Below are positions 1-13,400 of a stretch of 64,000 nucleotides of DNA, piece after piece. The notes beneath the pieces were generated by a model. That model made no database searches and had not been told where the DNA came from. It was given only the letters and a program-made list of their open reading frames with translations. Positions within the stretch are counted from its first letter, which is position 1. Every line of letters begins with the position of its first letter. The stretch is from contig NC_092564.1 in the NCBI RefSeq assembly GCF_037975245.1, positions 19,606,484-19,670,483 on the forward strand. Direction: 5' to 3'. Both the position numbers and the translations under genes were made by a program. Source of the stretch: Apostichopus japonicus (taxonomy: Eukaryota; Echinodermata; Holothuroidea; Aspidochirotida; Stichopodidae).

Positions 1-640
1 TTACTTTTCATACTTGTCATGTTGATGCATTATAATGAATAAAAGATCCCTAAATATTGTTTTGATGGAGGTCACTTCATATGAGGTCACCAGAGGTGAA
101 ACTGTGTAAACCTTGTAAACACAATATCTCAAGTTAGAAATCATGGATACTTTCATACTTGGCATGTGGATGCGCTACATTGAATAGAAGAACTTAATTG
201 TTTTTGTTGGAGGTCAAAGGTCATCTGGGTCACCAGTGATCAAACTCTTCTGAAAACCTGTTGAACATGATATCTCATTGTAAGAAATGGATACTTTCCA
301 TACATGGTATATGGATTTGCCATATTGAGTACAAGAATCCTATTGTTGTTACTGTAGGTCAAAATGTCATTTGTGGTCACCAGAGGTCAAACTGTGAAAA
401 CCTTCAAACATGATATCTCTAGACTCTAGGTAGGAATCACAGATACTTCTCATACTTAGTGTTTGACCATATTGAGTACAAGAATCCTGTTGTTGTTGGT
501 GTAGGTCAAAATGTCATTTGCGGTTACCAGAGGTCAAACTGTGAGAACCTTAAACATGATATCTCCAGGTAGGAATATGGATACTTCTAGTACTTAGGTG
601 TTTGGCTGCATCACATTGAGTATAAGACCCCTATTGCTTT
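1..640. repeat. Diverged ~145-bp tandem repeat with GGTCA motifs
   Basis: The phrase atatctc recurs near 124, 270, 412 and 558, each followed by a ggatactt-like phrase and, further on, by gtcaccagaggtcaaac. Spacing is 142-146 bp. The array may continue to the left of the window. One unit holds a perfect AGGTCAAAGGTCA (211-223). Related diverged sequence occurs at about 13480-13870. Confidence 0.8.
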
Positions 641-1199
641 TGGTGGAGGTGTGTATTGCCACGTACTGTAGACTGACCTGTGTTTATCATGCCATAGTGT
701 AATTGTCAATCAAAACAGTGGTTCAGGACATTTGTATTATAAGAGCTATTTCTGGTGAACATGTGGAAGTCTAGTGTAATTAAGTCATTGAAACCTCAAT
801 GCATTTTGCATTCTGGTTTTAAGGGAGATGTTGTTGTCAACACTAGTCAAAACTTCAAAATATTGTGTGTAATTTTAGTCCTATAAAAAAGGAATAAGGA
901 ATCAATATATTAAAGTTGTTTGGCCCTCTGGTTTAGACTTGCTTAAGTCTAGCATATATATATCTTAAAGACAAGAAAAAAAGAAGAAGATTAATTTGGT
1001 CATTAGCTGTTAAGTGACTTCTTCATTTAGCATTCATGTCATGCATGTCATGAATGTCATTAACGATGATATCTGGGTTTTGTCTCCTTAACTCACCTGA
1101 TATGATACAGCAAAAGTGTTTGTTTGTCATAATTAGTTTGTTTCCAGATTTGATGATAACTTGAAAGCTGGTGATATACATTATTCTCTTCTTCAACAG
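1..1199. other. Intron sequence before window exon 1
   Basis: No coding sequence is supported here. Positions 1-640 are a tandem repeat (listed separately); 640-1199 is AT-rich intron ending in the pyrimidine tract of the exon-1 acceptor. Confidence 0.75.
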
Positions 1200-1471
1200 G
1201 GTCATCATCCTACCAAATAAAGTTATTCAAATATCGTCTGTGGAGGCTGCAGACGCAGGGGAGTATATCTGCGCAGCGGAAAATATAGCAGGCTCCGTCG
1301 TCAGCCAAGGTACGATCATCGGCGTCAACGAGCACCCGGTTTCCAGCCTCGATGCCAGGAGTGACATTCTCAATGTAACAGACACGGATGTTGTCGGGGG
1401 AATAGGAGAGGACGTCTTATTGGAATGCCTGGTCAGGAAAAACAGCAATGTTGAAATTTTGTGGACCAAGG
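1200..1471 (+). CDS. PRTG: Window exon 1: end of one Ig domain and start of the next
   Basis: The exon follows the acceptor ttcttcaacag and ends at donor gtaagt (1472). It begins with one base of a split codon (incoming phase 2) and ends in phase 1. Residues 1-43 are the C-terminal strands of an Ig domain: the motif DAGEYICAAENIAG contains the D-x-G-x-Y-x-C signature with its second cysteine at residue 24. A linker with an NVT glycosylation sequon (58-60) follows. Then comes the first half of the next Ig domain, with its first cysteine at 76 and core tryptophan at 88. The partner half of the first Ig domain must lie upstream of the window. Confidence 0.88.
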
Positions 1472-4400
1472 GTAAGTTGTGACACGGCAATGCTGTACAT
1501 TATAAGGTAGTATTATGAGACAGTGGGGCGACTTTTTTCTCCTCAGAAACAATGTGAGAAAAAACAAAACAAAGTTCATCAGGTTTATATAAAGCTGACT
1601 GATGTCTGAAAAAAACACAGCTAGTCAAAGTAAGAGTGCTTTTGACATGATCCTCCGATCCTAATCCGATATTTCCGATCCACAAATATTTTATTTCACT
1701 TTTTCATTTACGGGGCCGATCAGACTGCGAGCCCGTGTTCAACAAACAGGAAGTTACATGGAATGGTAAGATAAAAGCTAGTACAGAAGGATACAAACGG
1801 CACGTGGCAAGAAACAGGATACTTTACAGGATGTCGTTGAGATCAGCTAGGATCACCCAGATCAACCGAGATTTCGTACTCGTTATTTCGATCGTGGACT
1901 GATATCTCCAAGAAGGGGGATTAAGATCTGGGGGGGGGGGACAGATCCTGATTGCGAGATCTTTCACATTAGGAAGTTGATCTCAAGGGGAGGATCAGAT
2001 CCCCGAGACGAGATCTTCCCCGCTTGAGAGGAGAACTGTCCTGCTGGAGAGTTCGCCGCTCGAGAGCTACCCACTAAAGATCTAGTTTTAAAAGTGGATT
2101 ACAGCTCTGCATAGCTGATCAATGTCAATGTGGCTAAATTTTTGAGGTGGGAACATATTTAAACACATCATGGATTTTTCTCCTATCACCTACAGTATGT
2201 GAGCTAATCTTCCAAATTGGTATATAAAACAAACACAAAATTAGGATCTAGATTGCCACTTGACATGGGAGTGTTTAACCTTCAAGCCATTCACCCCTTT
2301 TTCTCTCGGTGCTTGACTACGCTCAGCAGTTGCGAAGTTAACAGCCCAGAAGGCTGATATCCAGGCTGTAAAAGAACTTTCAAACTTGTGATTCTCTGCT
2401 CGTCATTTCCAGCCGGGTATCCTTGATAATTAAAACAGCTGTAAGGGCTGATAATCAATGCTTTCTTAGTGAGTTTATTGCCCTTGTTTAAGCTGCTGTT
2501 TTTTTGCTCAATATTGGGTCAGTCTTGGGCATTTCTGTCTCATCTAGAGTGGTGATGACTCAAGGATTTGTTGATGAAACCCATAATTATAGTGTTGCCT
2601 TGTTAATACAGTAAATCATTCCAGTCGTTCTCAAGGACTTTACATGGACAGGACGAGAGGGGAGAGCCAAGATAGCCCTTGTGACTATTATTGTCAGTAT
2701 TATTGGACAAAATGGGTTGCTTACTTACATGGGAGGGGCTCTAAATGCGAGAACTTTACAATAACCCACCAGGTAATTAATATATTTACACACATTAGCA
2801 CTCAAGTAATGCCAACACTGCATTTCATTCCTGAGGTAGATGTTTATTGTTTACAACACGTTGACTTTGCAGTCGGAACTGTATCGGGCCAGAGTTTGAA
2901 CATTGGGATTGATTCTGGTTTCACCAAACCACTCATAGCATTTTCTTCCTTCTCCCATCCCCCTCCCCCCACCTTCTCCCCCCTGCTCCTCTCTGCCAGA
3001 TTATGCTATGAAGTTAGCTGTGAAAATCTGAAGCATTTGCAAAAACCTAGGTATAGTGTTTGATCTTTTGATGATCTGATGTTTAGATCAGGTACATGAC
3101 GACTTAACCCGTCACTCTGTTTCATGAAAACTGCACCCGAAATTGTGAATTAAGGCAAATATTTATTTCACGTCAAATTTCACCAGTAATTGTGAAAGCA
3201 GGCACATGAGCAAATGAATTGGGAACTTTAGTGTACAAATCATTTGCATTATATTGGATGACTGACACTTACTCACCGATTAGAAGCAGACGATTCTTTT
3301 GTAACCGCATGTAGATATTTCAGACCAGAGGGACTATGTGATGTTTGTATAGTATGGTGAGTACCGACAGTGTTAACTTGTTGCAAAGTACTGCAATGTG
3401 ATCTTGATCGTGATTCTTCAACATTTCTCGTGGGTGGGGGTGGGGGGGGGGTGGTGAGGGGGAATGGTGGGATTATAGTCCTCATAGTTAAGCAACCAGG
3501 TACAATGAAATAAAAAGGTGGAAAGGCAAATTTGTTACGAATTTCGTGCCAGTAAATTTGCAACGGTATCAAATGTCACAGATTTGTACTAAATAACCCA
3601 TGCGAGTGATTGCTGGAGTGCATCAAATATGGATTTATTCTTTTTCTGTTGGTTACGGGTGGTGTTGGGACGGGGGGGGGTGTGTTGGTGTAAGGGAGTT
3701 CTTTGTTAATTGTATTCCCTACTTTTTTATGAAGGGTAGTTTTTACAGCTTTCGTAGCAGCTAGAGCATTTGCTTGGAATCTAAAAATGACAATTTTTTT
3801 TACTTGATAGCAGTTTCTATGTAAACTGGTATAATCTACTCTGGTCATTTGCCTCCAGGGGTAAGACTCAACATTAATGTATCATAAAAAATAGTATCTT
3901 ATCTGATTTGGGTTGGCAACCTTTCCTCAGACAGGGCAAGTCCATTAAAATGTTACAGTGCAAAATATTGCTGTAGGCTTAAGGGACAAAAGGTCAAAGG
4001 GCAGTACTTGTTAGGACAAATACATTCACTTAGACTCTCGTAGTAGACTTTGTTATAAATTTGTACCCTAAATTTTGATATATATGATTTCTTAAAGTTG
4101 CCCCAAGTGTTGTTCCTTTGTAAAAGCAGGATGTAGGAAGAATCATCATCTTACATGAAATATTCCTCTTGCAGATATCAATTATTAAAAGTTGATTATG
4201 TTGCTTCTCCCCTGACCTATAGTGTGAGAAAGTGGGTGGCAAGATATGTCAGAAGCAGTGTGAAGAGTTGAAAAGGAATTAACACACCTGGCAGAAAAAA
4301 TGTCACAAAAATCTATTCTTTTGATGTGTGTAGTAGGATGATGGTGATGTAAGAGGATGTGGGAGGGTGGGGGAGGGGGAGGGGAGGTTGGAGGAACATG

Positions 4401-7400
4401 GTAGTGGGATAAAATTGTCTCACTTAAATGATCAACAATGAATGCATTTTTTCTCATATTTTTGTCTGCAAAATGTCACAAATGTGCTTTAACAGGTATG
4501 GCTTGAGCCTTAATTGGACTTTATTTAAACTTAATGTATACAAAACATGCTATTTAATATTAACCAATAAGCTTCCTAGAAAAATAACCATTTAAGTGGA
4601 TGATGTGTTGATAATGAACTTTTCGGAGAAATTGGATATGCAGATGCGTAATTGCAGTAGTTTTTTTCCTGAGTTCATGCCATTTTTGCATGAAGCCATA
4701 ATTATTAATATTGCAGTGGGATGATGGGTTCATTATCCTCCATACACGTACTGTAGCACATGCTGTCGTCACGACTCTCTGAAGGGATAACTTGAAAGTT
4801 TGTAGAGTTTTCATGTCAAGATATCAAAGGATTTCAAGTACGATGTGGATGAGAACTTTGTATTCTCATTGTATGACTGTCATAGGGTCTGCTATCTATA
4901 AGTGATACTGATTCTTCAGTGTCAGTTGAAAAATGATAGGTTCAGAGACTTCAAAAAGGCGAGTAAAAGAACCACATTGAACTTACTTATTTATTATGAA
5001 TGTGGGGAAGAAGGAAGGCAATCATCTTCCTTGACACTTTTCAGCATATTAGGGTGGGCTGATTGCCAGAACAAACATTCGTTCCTCTAATGGTTACTTT
5101 GTTGTTTGTTTATTGCAGAGAACTCACTGGTTAATGCAATATACAGGCAAGTCATCATAACTGCCTAGATGCTGTGTGTATGTGTGTGCGTGTGATGTCA
5201 ACGTAGAAAACACTGTTTGTATCTCAGACGGGGATCCACGTGCACAATGCTAGGTTTGCATGACTTGTTACGACTCTAAGGAAGTTTAAGCCTTTCTGAT
5301 TATTTTACCTCAACGGCACCCTGACAGTCTTGATAACTTAGCCAATAATATTCTTGCTAGGAGGCTTTGACTTCAGACAACAAGGTTTCATGTAAAGTTT
5401 ATTTCACTCATAACTTACCTGTCTGCTGCTAATTATTGCACTTTACCTATTATACCTAACTTGCCAAATTGGTAGCATGCATTTTAGCACTGTGCCCCCC
5501 CCCCCCCATCCCATTCATTTCTTGAAGACGATATCCTTTATGCAATACCGTGGAGATTATGTACAGATGAAAATTCTGTTGGGAAAGCAGGTGTTTTACT
5601 TCTGAATGGTAGATTTTTGAAAGGAAGAGGGTGATGAACGAAGAAGTAGGTCAGCAAGTTCAGGGCACAGTAGGTAGCTAAATTGCTACCAATTAAAGTA
5701 GGTTAGGTGGATCTGAGAAAGTGCATTAGAATTTTTTTGAGAGTAGACAAAAAGAGGGAGTAAGGCACTATTTCAAAAGTTCATCACTTGTCCAAATCAA
5801 CAAGAAAAGTCCATAATGTCCCTATAATCTTCCTAATAAAGGAGTGTTAGCTCAGTGGTTAACGTCGGTGCATTTCAATCACAAGGTCCGAGTTCGAATC
5901 ACTCCAAGATTAATGTAGGTTGTCCAGTTACATTGTTGACAATTGACAATTCATAATCATGGACGTTAAATATGAATCTAAGAGACTGACTTTGGTCAGC
6001 TTGTGGCTTTGATAAGCCAATGAGGCTTCTTCGCGAGTTCCTGCTTTGCAGGAGGATCTAAAATACATACAATTGTATAGTTGTGAGTTTCTCTAACGTA
6101 GCCTACTTAGTATGAACTAGTACAGAGTGCTACATCACTTGGCAAGCTTCTGTGAGCTCATTCCACTCTTCCTGAATGCTGAATGACGGTGCAAATATCC
6201 ACCAGGGGAGAGGCTGGGGGGTGGGGCCGGGGGGTAATCCTGCAGGGTGATTTTGAAACAGGGTTTAATTATTTATACTGAAACCAGTCAGTTTTGTGGT
6301 CTTGCTGGTATAATTATTTGATGTTGCGCAGTGGTTTTAATGATACAAGGAAATTAGGTATTCGAGGACCTTACTCATCCAAGCTGTATATGCTAATTAA
6401 CCTCAGACTGAATTGCATGAATGAAGATCATACATTATGCATATATGTGTGTGCCTCATACCACTCATATTCCTGGCTTTTTCATTGCATGCATGATAGA
6501 TGTGATGTAGGCTGTGTGGGTTTAAAATGTGCGAAAACACTCAAGTGCTTGTGAAGTTTTCGTTGACATTCTGTAATAATTATTTATTCACGGCCACCGT
6601 GGCGTGTGAGTAGCTGAATTTACAGTAGATTCTTATCAGTTGTAATTGTTGCACTGAAAAACCATAAGAATCCCCCCCTATAGAACTAAACCTGATTAAA
6701 CATGATTGTTTTTTTATTAACAGTTGACTTTTAGGCACCAGAAAACAAATTATGTCGAAGGCTCTTAGTTTAGAAATACTTCTTTCGGATCATTCCACTT
6801 ATGATATTTTTTTGATGAATTAACCTTGAAACAAAATGAGGTTAATCAAATAAAGTTGCTGGACTACTTTGCTGACCATTAGGTCAGACTCTCAGATGTA
6901 GTGTCAAACTCAGGAGGGAAACATAAAGACATTTATGGCCTGAAATAACAGGTCTACAAAAATGTTACTTAATTTGTCATGGACAAATCATCAATGTTGA
7001 ATGCCACCTAATGGTTCTCTGTTGTTAGTTAAGAAATCATGTTATGGATGAATTATTAGAATTTTTTCAAACAATGGAAGAACATTGATATCAAGGCTTG
7101 TATCGAGGAGCCCCCAACATCGTTACTTTAGCCTTTAAGGAAGACTTCTAGATATTAAACACATGTATGTTAAGGTTTGTATATCTTGAACACCGGATGA
7201 GCTGTAGAAACATCAGTAATAGTCTTGTTTGTCTGTTCTCTTGGACTGTCATATGTGATGGTGTTCCCTGTCCAAGCTTGCAGGGCTTTATACACTGCCT
7301 TCAGTTGTGTTTCTGTGCCAAAGCAGTGATATCATGCTTCTGGGAAGAGGGTCATGTGATGTGTACTGCAGCACATGTGCATGTGTTTGTTTGTGCATCA

Positions 7401-10400
7401 AAAAAGACAAAACAGTGATAGTTTTTTAGTGTCCACAAAGACCTTGCAGATATAGTTTGACGGCAGGATAAGATATTTTTGTTGCACCGTACAGGACAAT
7501 CCCGATTAATCGGGACATATGGTAACCCCCAGTGTTGTTGTTGTTGTTGTTACAGTACATGTTTTCATGTGAGAAAGCAATCAATGAGCCTTGGGGCTCT
7601 CGTTTAAAGGAATTGTCTGGTGGAAGATTTTGATACATTGTCCTTGTAGTTATTATTTTTCTCTTTCTAACCATGTAAAAATTGTCCCCATTCGACGTTT
7701 TCTTCTTGTAGAAATCTGGTTTTCAAATTCACCAGTTTCTCACCAAAAGTACCGTTTGTTCGAACGCTTCAATATGGTGATTGACGTAGTGCTTGCAGAT
7801 AGGCAAAACAGGCGACTTGAAGTTAGCACTCCCAATTCCGCAGCAAATTAACTCACGTGTAAGCACATTGAATTGCCTCATATATATAACGTACATACTC
7901 GCGAACGTATATACTACGATGCTCAGTTGGTGTACTTGTATAGCGTTACCCATAGTACACTCACACTCAAACCACAGTTCATTAACTGTTCTTCGAAATC
8001 GCTGAAATAAAATTCACGGATCAAATTAACAGTAAAAGGAAACTTATAAAGTATTCGTTAAACCGAAAGATGAAACTTGGCGGGATCGATGTCATCGCAG
8101 AACTGTCCGATTGTAAACGTTAGCGTAGCCTATACACGCGAACATTCTTCGCGCTGGAGCTGGATACCGCGATGTATAAACAACGAAGAGCCTGCTGTTA
8201 AAACTTATCTTGTGTTACACAAAGACCACGAAACCACCGATCTACTACATATATTGCGGCTTAAGGAGTTTTTAAAATCATATCTAATTTATAAGAAATT
8301 TCACCGGAAATTATTGAAGAAATTGATCGAATCGTTGTCAGAGCAGAATATAGCACTGAGAAGCTTAGGCTTCGCAGAACTGTCCGATTGTCAACGTTTG
8401 AGCACAGCCTACATGCGAACATTTTTCGCGTTGGAGCTGGATAGCGCGATGTATAGCCTGAACAACTCAGAGTCTGCTGTTAAAATTTACCTTGTGTTAC
8501 ACAAAGACCACGGAACCACCGCTCAAGTACATGGCGGCTTAAAGAGTTTTTGAAAACATATCTAATTTTTAAGAAATTTCACCGGAAATTAAGGAAGAAA
8601 TTTATCTGTATACAAACGCTGTTTTTGTTGTGATTACCGTATAGGTACTGTGCGGAGGGTGGGTTATGACGCAATCTGCTATGGCAGAGCAGACGTCACG
8701 TATTGTACTGTTCAAATCATATTTGAAATGTCTATCCATAACGATTAAAAAATCGTTTCTCTGTCAAACGCAACATTAGCGTTCTCATACTTTGACAACA
8801 TGTTTGGAAAATTATTTACTAGTTTTTAAGGTAACTTCTTTTGGGCCACCAGACAATCCTTTTAACTGCTGAAGTGTGCATGCTTGATTTGTAAACATTC
8901 TACATGTAAAGCCATCTAAATATGTATGGATTGTAAAGATAAAGACTGATTGGTGGTTATTGCTGTTGGCATATACGACCCTGTCGTCAGATCTCACTTC
9001 CAAGTTTGTTGTATTTTTGTAAGATACTTCTGTACAACTTTAGAATGTATCGTTGACGGGCAGAGTTGAATGTACAACCTATTTTAAGGAGTTTATAATA
9101 GGTGGGGGGGGGTAATGCAAACACATATCATAGGTGATACAAACACACATCATAGGTAATGCAAACACACAGGTAATTGCAAACACACATCGTAGGAGGT
9201 GATACAAACACCTCATAGGTGATACAAACACACATCATAGGTAATGCAAACACACGTCACGTCAACAGAACAAAAAACAAAAAGGAGAAGAAATTGCAGA
9301 AGCACCTGGTAATAGTTAGGACGGGTAAAAAAACAAGGTAGCAGAAATTAAATAATCTCAAACCATATAGGTTCCCTCAGGGAGTGTCATAAGTACAAGA
9401 GTTGAGATTTGTGACCTCCTTTTGAAGAGGGGGAGATTTCTAGCGCAGTAGTTTTGTGTGAATAAAGTAATGCTCATGTAACTACTGTATTGGTATATGA
9501 GACATGGAATATGATAATTTCAATATATATATAAACTGTTAAATCCAATACAGAAACTTTTCTGTGTCTCACATACTAGCTGATATAGATTAAATGTTTC
9601 ATATAATTTGCTTGGCTTCCTCGTCCACCAGTCTCCTGGCCATTAAACTCAGCACTGCATTAACCTCAGCACTCTATCGACGATGTACAGTGCTAAGGTT
9701 ACTAGTTCACTCGAAGGGGCATGGAAGATAGAGTGCTGGGGCAGTGAGGAGACTGGTAAGCTGGTCGCTGGTAAATATCAGAACCCCTTAAGTCTTGGAA
9801 TGACATTTCTCTTGCAAAATCTGTGATATTCATGCCCGATTTTCCTTAATCCGCTGTCGTTATTTTGACTAAGATGTGTCACCACATGGGGTAAAAATTT
9901 ACCAAGTATTTACTTCGTTCCTCGCTTACCTGTCTCCCCACAACCTTAGCACCTATTCTACCGTGCCTAGATTGAACTGGAAACCTTTCAACACTGTGCG
10001 ACCTCTATGACCGTCTCCTTCGGTCGATGACCTTCCTTCTCATCTCTACCATCCAAAGTGTCAACATTGTGCGTTTCGTTGCAATATTATATTTTTGTCA
10101 GTAGGAAATATCCCCAGTTGGACCTCTCACTTATGAGGGAATGACCCATACATATTGTTCAAAAGTATTTGGTAAATTTAATTGGTCATCCTGACAGCTT
10201 TTGCTGTGGTGTGTCGTTCGTTTTTCGTCGAAAAAAAGAAAAAATCCGGCTGCTGTGCCTCTCGGAAGATAACTCTATCCCTGGCACAAAGATGCTTGCA
10301 GTTGATGTATTCTTGCAATTGATAATCTGATGATGCTCTACTCATCAAGCCCAAATTACAAATTGTAAATTTTGTTCTAATATCATAGGAAATTACTAGC

Positions 10401-13400
10401 TCTAAGATATATCCTGATTTGTCATGAGGAACAGTTAGGGCACCTGAATTTAGTTTTGGGGGGCCCTAATATTTCAAATTCTGTACTTTTATTTCTATTT
10501 CTGCACTGTTGTTTTGAACATTTTTTTTTTCATTAAATAGAGCTTCAGGGAGGAGTCTTTGCTGCCGTTGTCGTGTTTGACTTTTATAAAAGTTTTCTTC
10601 TCTCTAACCAGAGACCTAATTTTACAAGTTTATTAATAATTTTAATAAGTTTATAATTTTGGTAAGTTTTGTTTATATCTTTAGGGATACAGTATGCTCA
10701 ACTTATAATACATTCCTCCCAGGGGCTTCGGGTGCATTTATAGCATATGTGTGCACCCTCAATCAATACTTCTTCACCCACCCACCCACATTGCCTGCCA
10801 GGAGATATATCATGCAATGATGTTTCATCACCACTGAAAGTAATTATAAAGCTCTCAGGATAAATTTATAGCGATTGAAATCCATGTCCCTGAATGACTG
10901 TGGTCATCGCCATCTTCCTAGTCCTTCACCTCCAGTTACTCCTCAGTGTAACGTCTCTACCTATGAAGAAAGAAACAGATTTGTTGTGTGGTATATTGTA
11001 TCGTTGTCATGTATGTGCACATCACACTACAAAGCATGTCATTTACCACCCATGCAGCAGGAAAGTTAATTATTATCAGGTGGAATTGTGAGCAAAGATA
11101 ATGTAACTGTCAACTAACATTTGGTAGACACTTTATAATCTATATAGCATCCTCCCAACAACGAAAGCTTTCAGCTGAAATAGATTTCTCTCTCAAACAA
11201 ATCTTGTGCGATGAAATTTATAGACTTTGACGTTCAGCCGTCCTGACGGCAGAACGGTCCGCAACTTTCAGCTTCTGGTACAGAACTTGAATACATATGC
11301 TAAATCAACAATTCGCCCAGAATCTGCTTTGGACTCATTCGCAGAGGGACGGAGCAAGTGAGCAAAGAATGGAGGGAGTGAGGAATAGTGCCCTAAAGAT
11401 AGCTGCAAATTCCAAAGGGGAGGGGAATCGGGAGAAGGATAGGTGTAAAAGTAGAAATTTGCAGACTCAGCACAGTGTAGCCCAAGCAGTACTGAAGTTC
11501 TTAAGCCTGTCACCAACTCGACCGATCTGAACGTGTTCAACTCAACCATCTTGGCCCAGTTTCAATAGTCTTATTGATTCACGGCAGTGGACTGCCGCTC
11601 TGGAAAAAACGCTTGACATTCAGTCGTTGATGCTACTTGAAGCTGGCAAAATTTGATCGGTCGTAATCGTAAGCATGCTCACACTTGCCGGATTATCCAC
11701 AATGCCCACGTGGCGACATGCAAGTTTAATCGGGTCGTGATTATAGGGGCAGTGTGCGACAGGCTATAACTCAGGACTAGCATTATAGGGTGTTGTATCA
11801 GTGCCAGAATATCAAACAGACAATTCAGCCAAGTGCCTAGGGACCCCAGATTCAAGGACCTCTGTGAACACCTTCAAGAGAGACATATACCAAGTTTCTG
11901 TTATTCATTGGATCTGCAAGATGTACTAAAGGGTCGGGGGGGAGGGGGGTAGGTAGGCAGGGAATCATTTATCCAGTATTGCCATAGCAGAATATTATTT
12001 AATAAAATGGTCAATTTGCTATACCAGTCCAACGTTGTAAGCAGGTTTTTTGCACGGGAAGCTTAGTATTTTAGAAGACAAGGGCTTCAGAGCCTTCGAT
12101 ACTGCTACACAAAATTTCAACTCTAAATTAGTCCCTGGCGGCTGGGTTAGTAATTTCTGCAACCTACCAATTAAATTCCAAAAGGTTCCCCAAATTAGCT
12201 CTGGGTTGAATTGAAGCTGCAGATCGAACTCCTTCTAATACTCTTGCCTTGACGAAGCGCAGAATTTGGCAACTTGCAGCAAATTCCCACCCCTGACCCC
12301 CCACCCCCCTCCGGTCAAAGGAGTTTTGGGGGAAAGTTCTGGGGTGATATTTCTAAAACATTGAGACTGTAAGTCTCCAGCCTGGTTTTTGAACTAAAAA
12401 AAATATATTCAACCTACTTGCATCTATCAGAATCAGTCAGATTATACTCGGTAACATTAGAATCAACAAGCCGTCTTGGGAGACTACTTTAAAAGTCTGC
12501 ATTGGTAAATACTATATGTCTAACCCTACAATATATGCTAGTATGATTCATTTGCCTCGTAGCAGTATTTTACATTTGATCGCTAGATCGCAACAAGTTA
12601 ATCAAGTACACAAAAAAGTAATTAGTCAAAATTTGATTACAGTTGTTCCAACAAAGCTTCCCCTCCAGCAAGTTTTCTTTTTCTTGTCAAGAATTGCTAA
12701 TTAACAATTATGTCGAGATTCCAATAGATTTTGTCTAAATTGTCATAGTTGAAGGAAAGGGGAGGGGTGGGGGGTGAGGAGAAAAAAATAGGGATTAAAA
12801 AAAAGAAAATTGGTATGTAATAGGTGGTAATTATATATTCAAGTCCCAAGTGGTAAGAGGTTGATTCAAATTCAAACAAATTTGTTTCATTACTTGAAAG
12901 ACTTTCAACAGTTTGAATATTAATGAGATACATAGATAGCATCGGGATCATTGCATTGAAAAACGGGGATGCGTACATCATATAGATACAGATTTTTTAC
13001 AACTTAGGCGATTTCGTTTGAAGCATGCGTGTGACACACCGATAGAAATGCCGAGTTTGCTTCTCTGCTAATTTATAATCCTCTGTAGAATCCTCTGTAA
13101 GTTGACACCCTTCTATGTTATCTGCTAAGTCCATAGAACTTTAAAAGATTTAGATTTGGATGATAAAAACCACATGTGACTAGTCGTTTCTTCTTTACAT
13201 GACATTTACAAGTTTTGATGAGCCGATTTCAATCACCATCTTTGATTCCTGGACCCCTCGCTGAAGGGAAAGCGAATTATATATTCAATCGTGAAGTTGA
13301 AGGTGAAGACATGCAAGTGTTTGTGTACGTTTGTGTATAATTGTGTATGCCCGCACGCTTGTGGAATTACTGACATTGCAAGCAAGAGAATTAACTCACC

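Noticed and set aside
2644-3063. 139-codon open frame in intron 1
   Set aside because: Low-complexity end (Pro/Ser/Phe-rich from a C/T tract), no domain, no supported splice sites.
5841-5910. Possible true tRNA gene
   Set aside because: The A and B boxes are good, but the same 160-bp non-tRNA body follows in three copies, so it is a SINE head.
8077-8553. 158-codon open frame that could look like a small gene
   Set aside because: It lies wholly inside the TTAA element and just crosses its two direct units; the other copy does not keep the frame.
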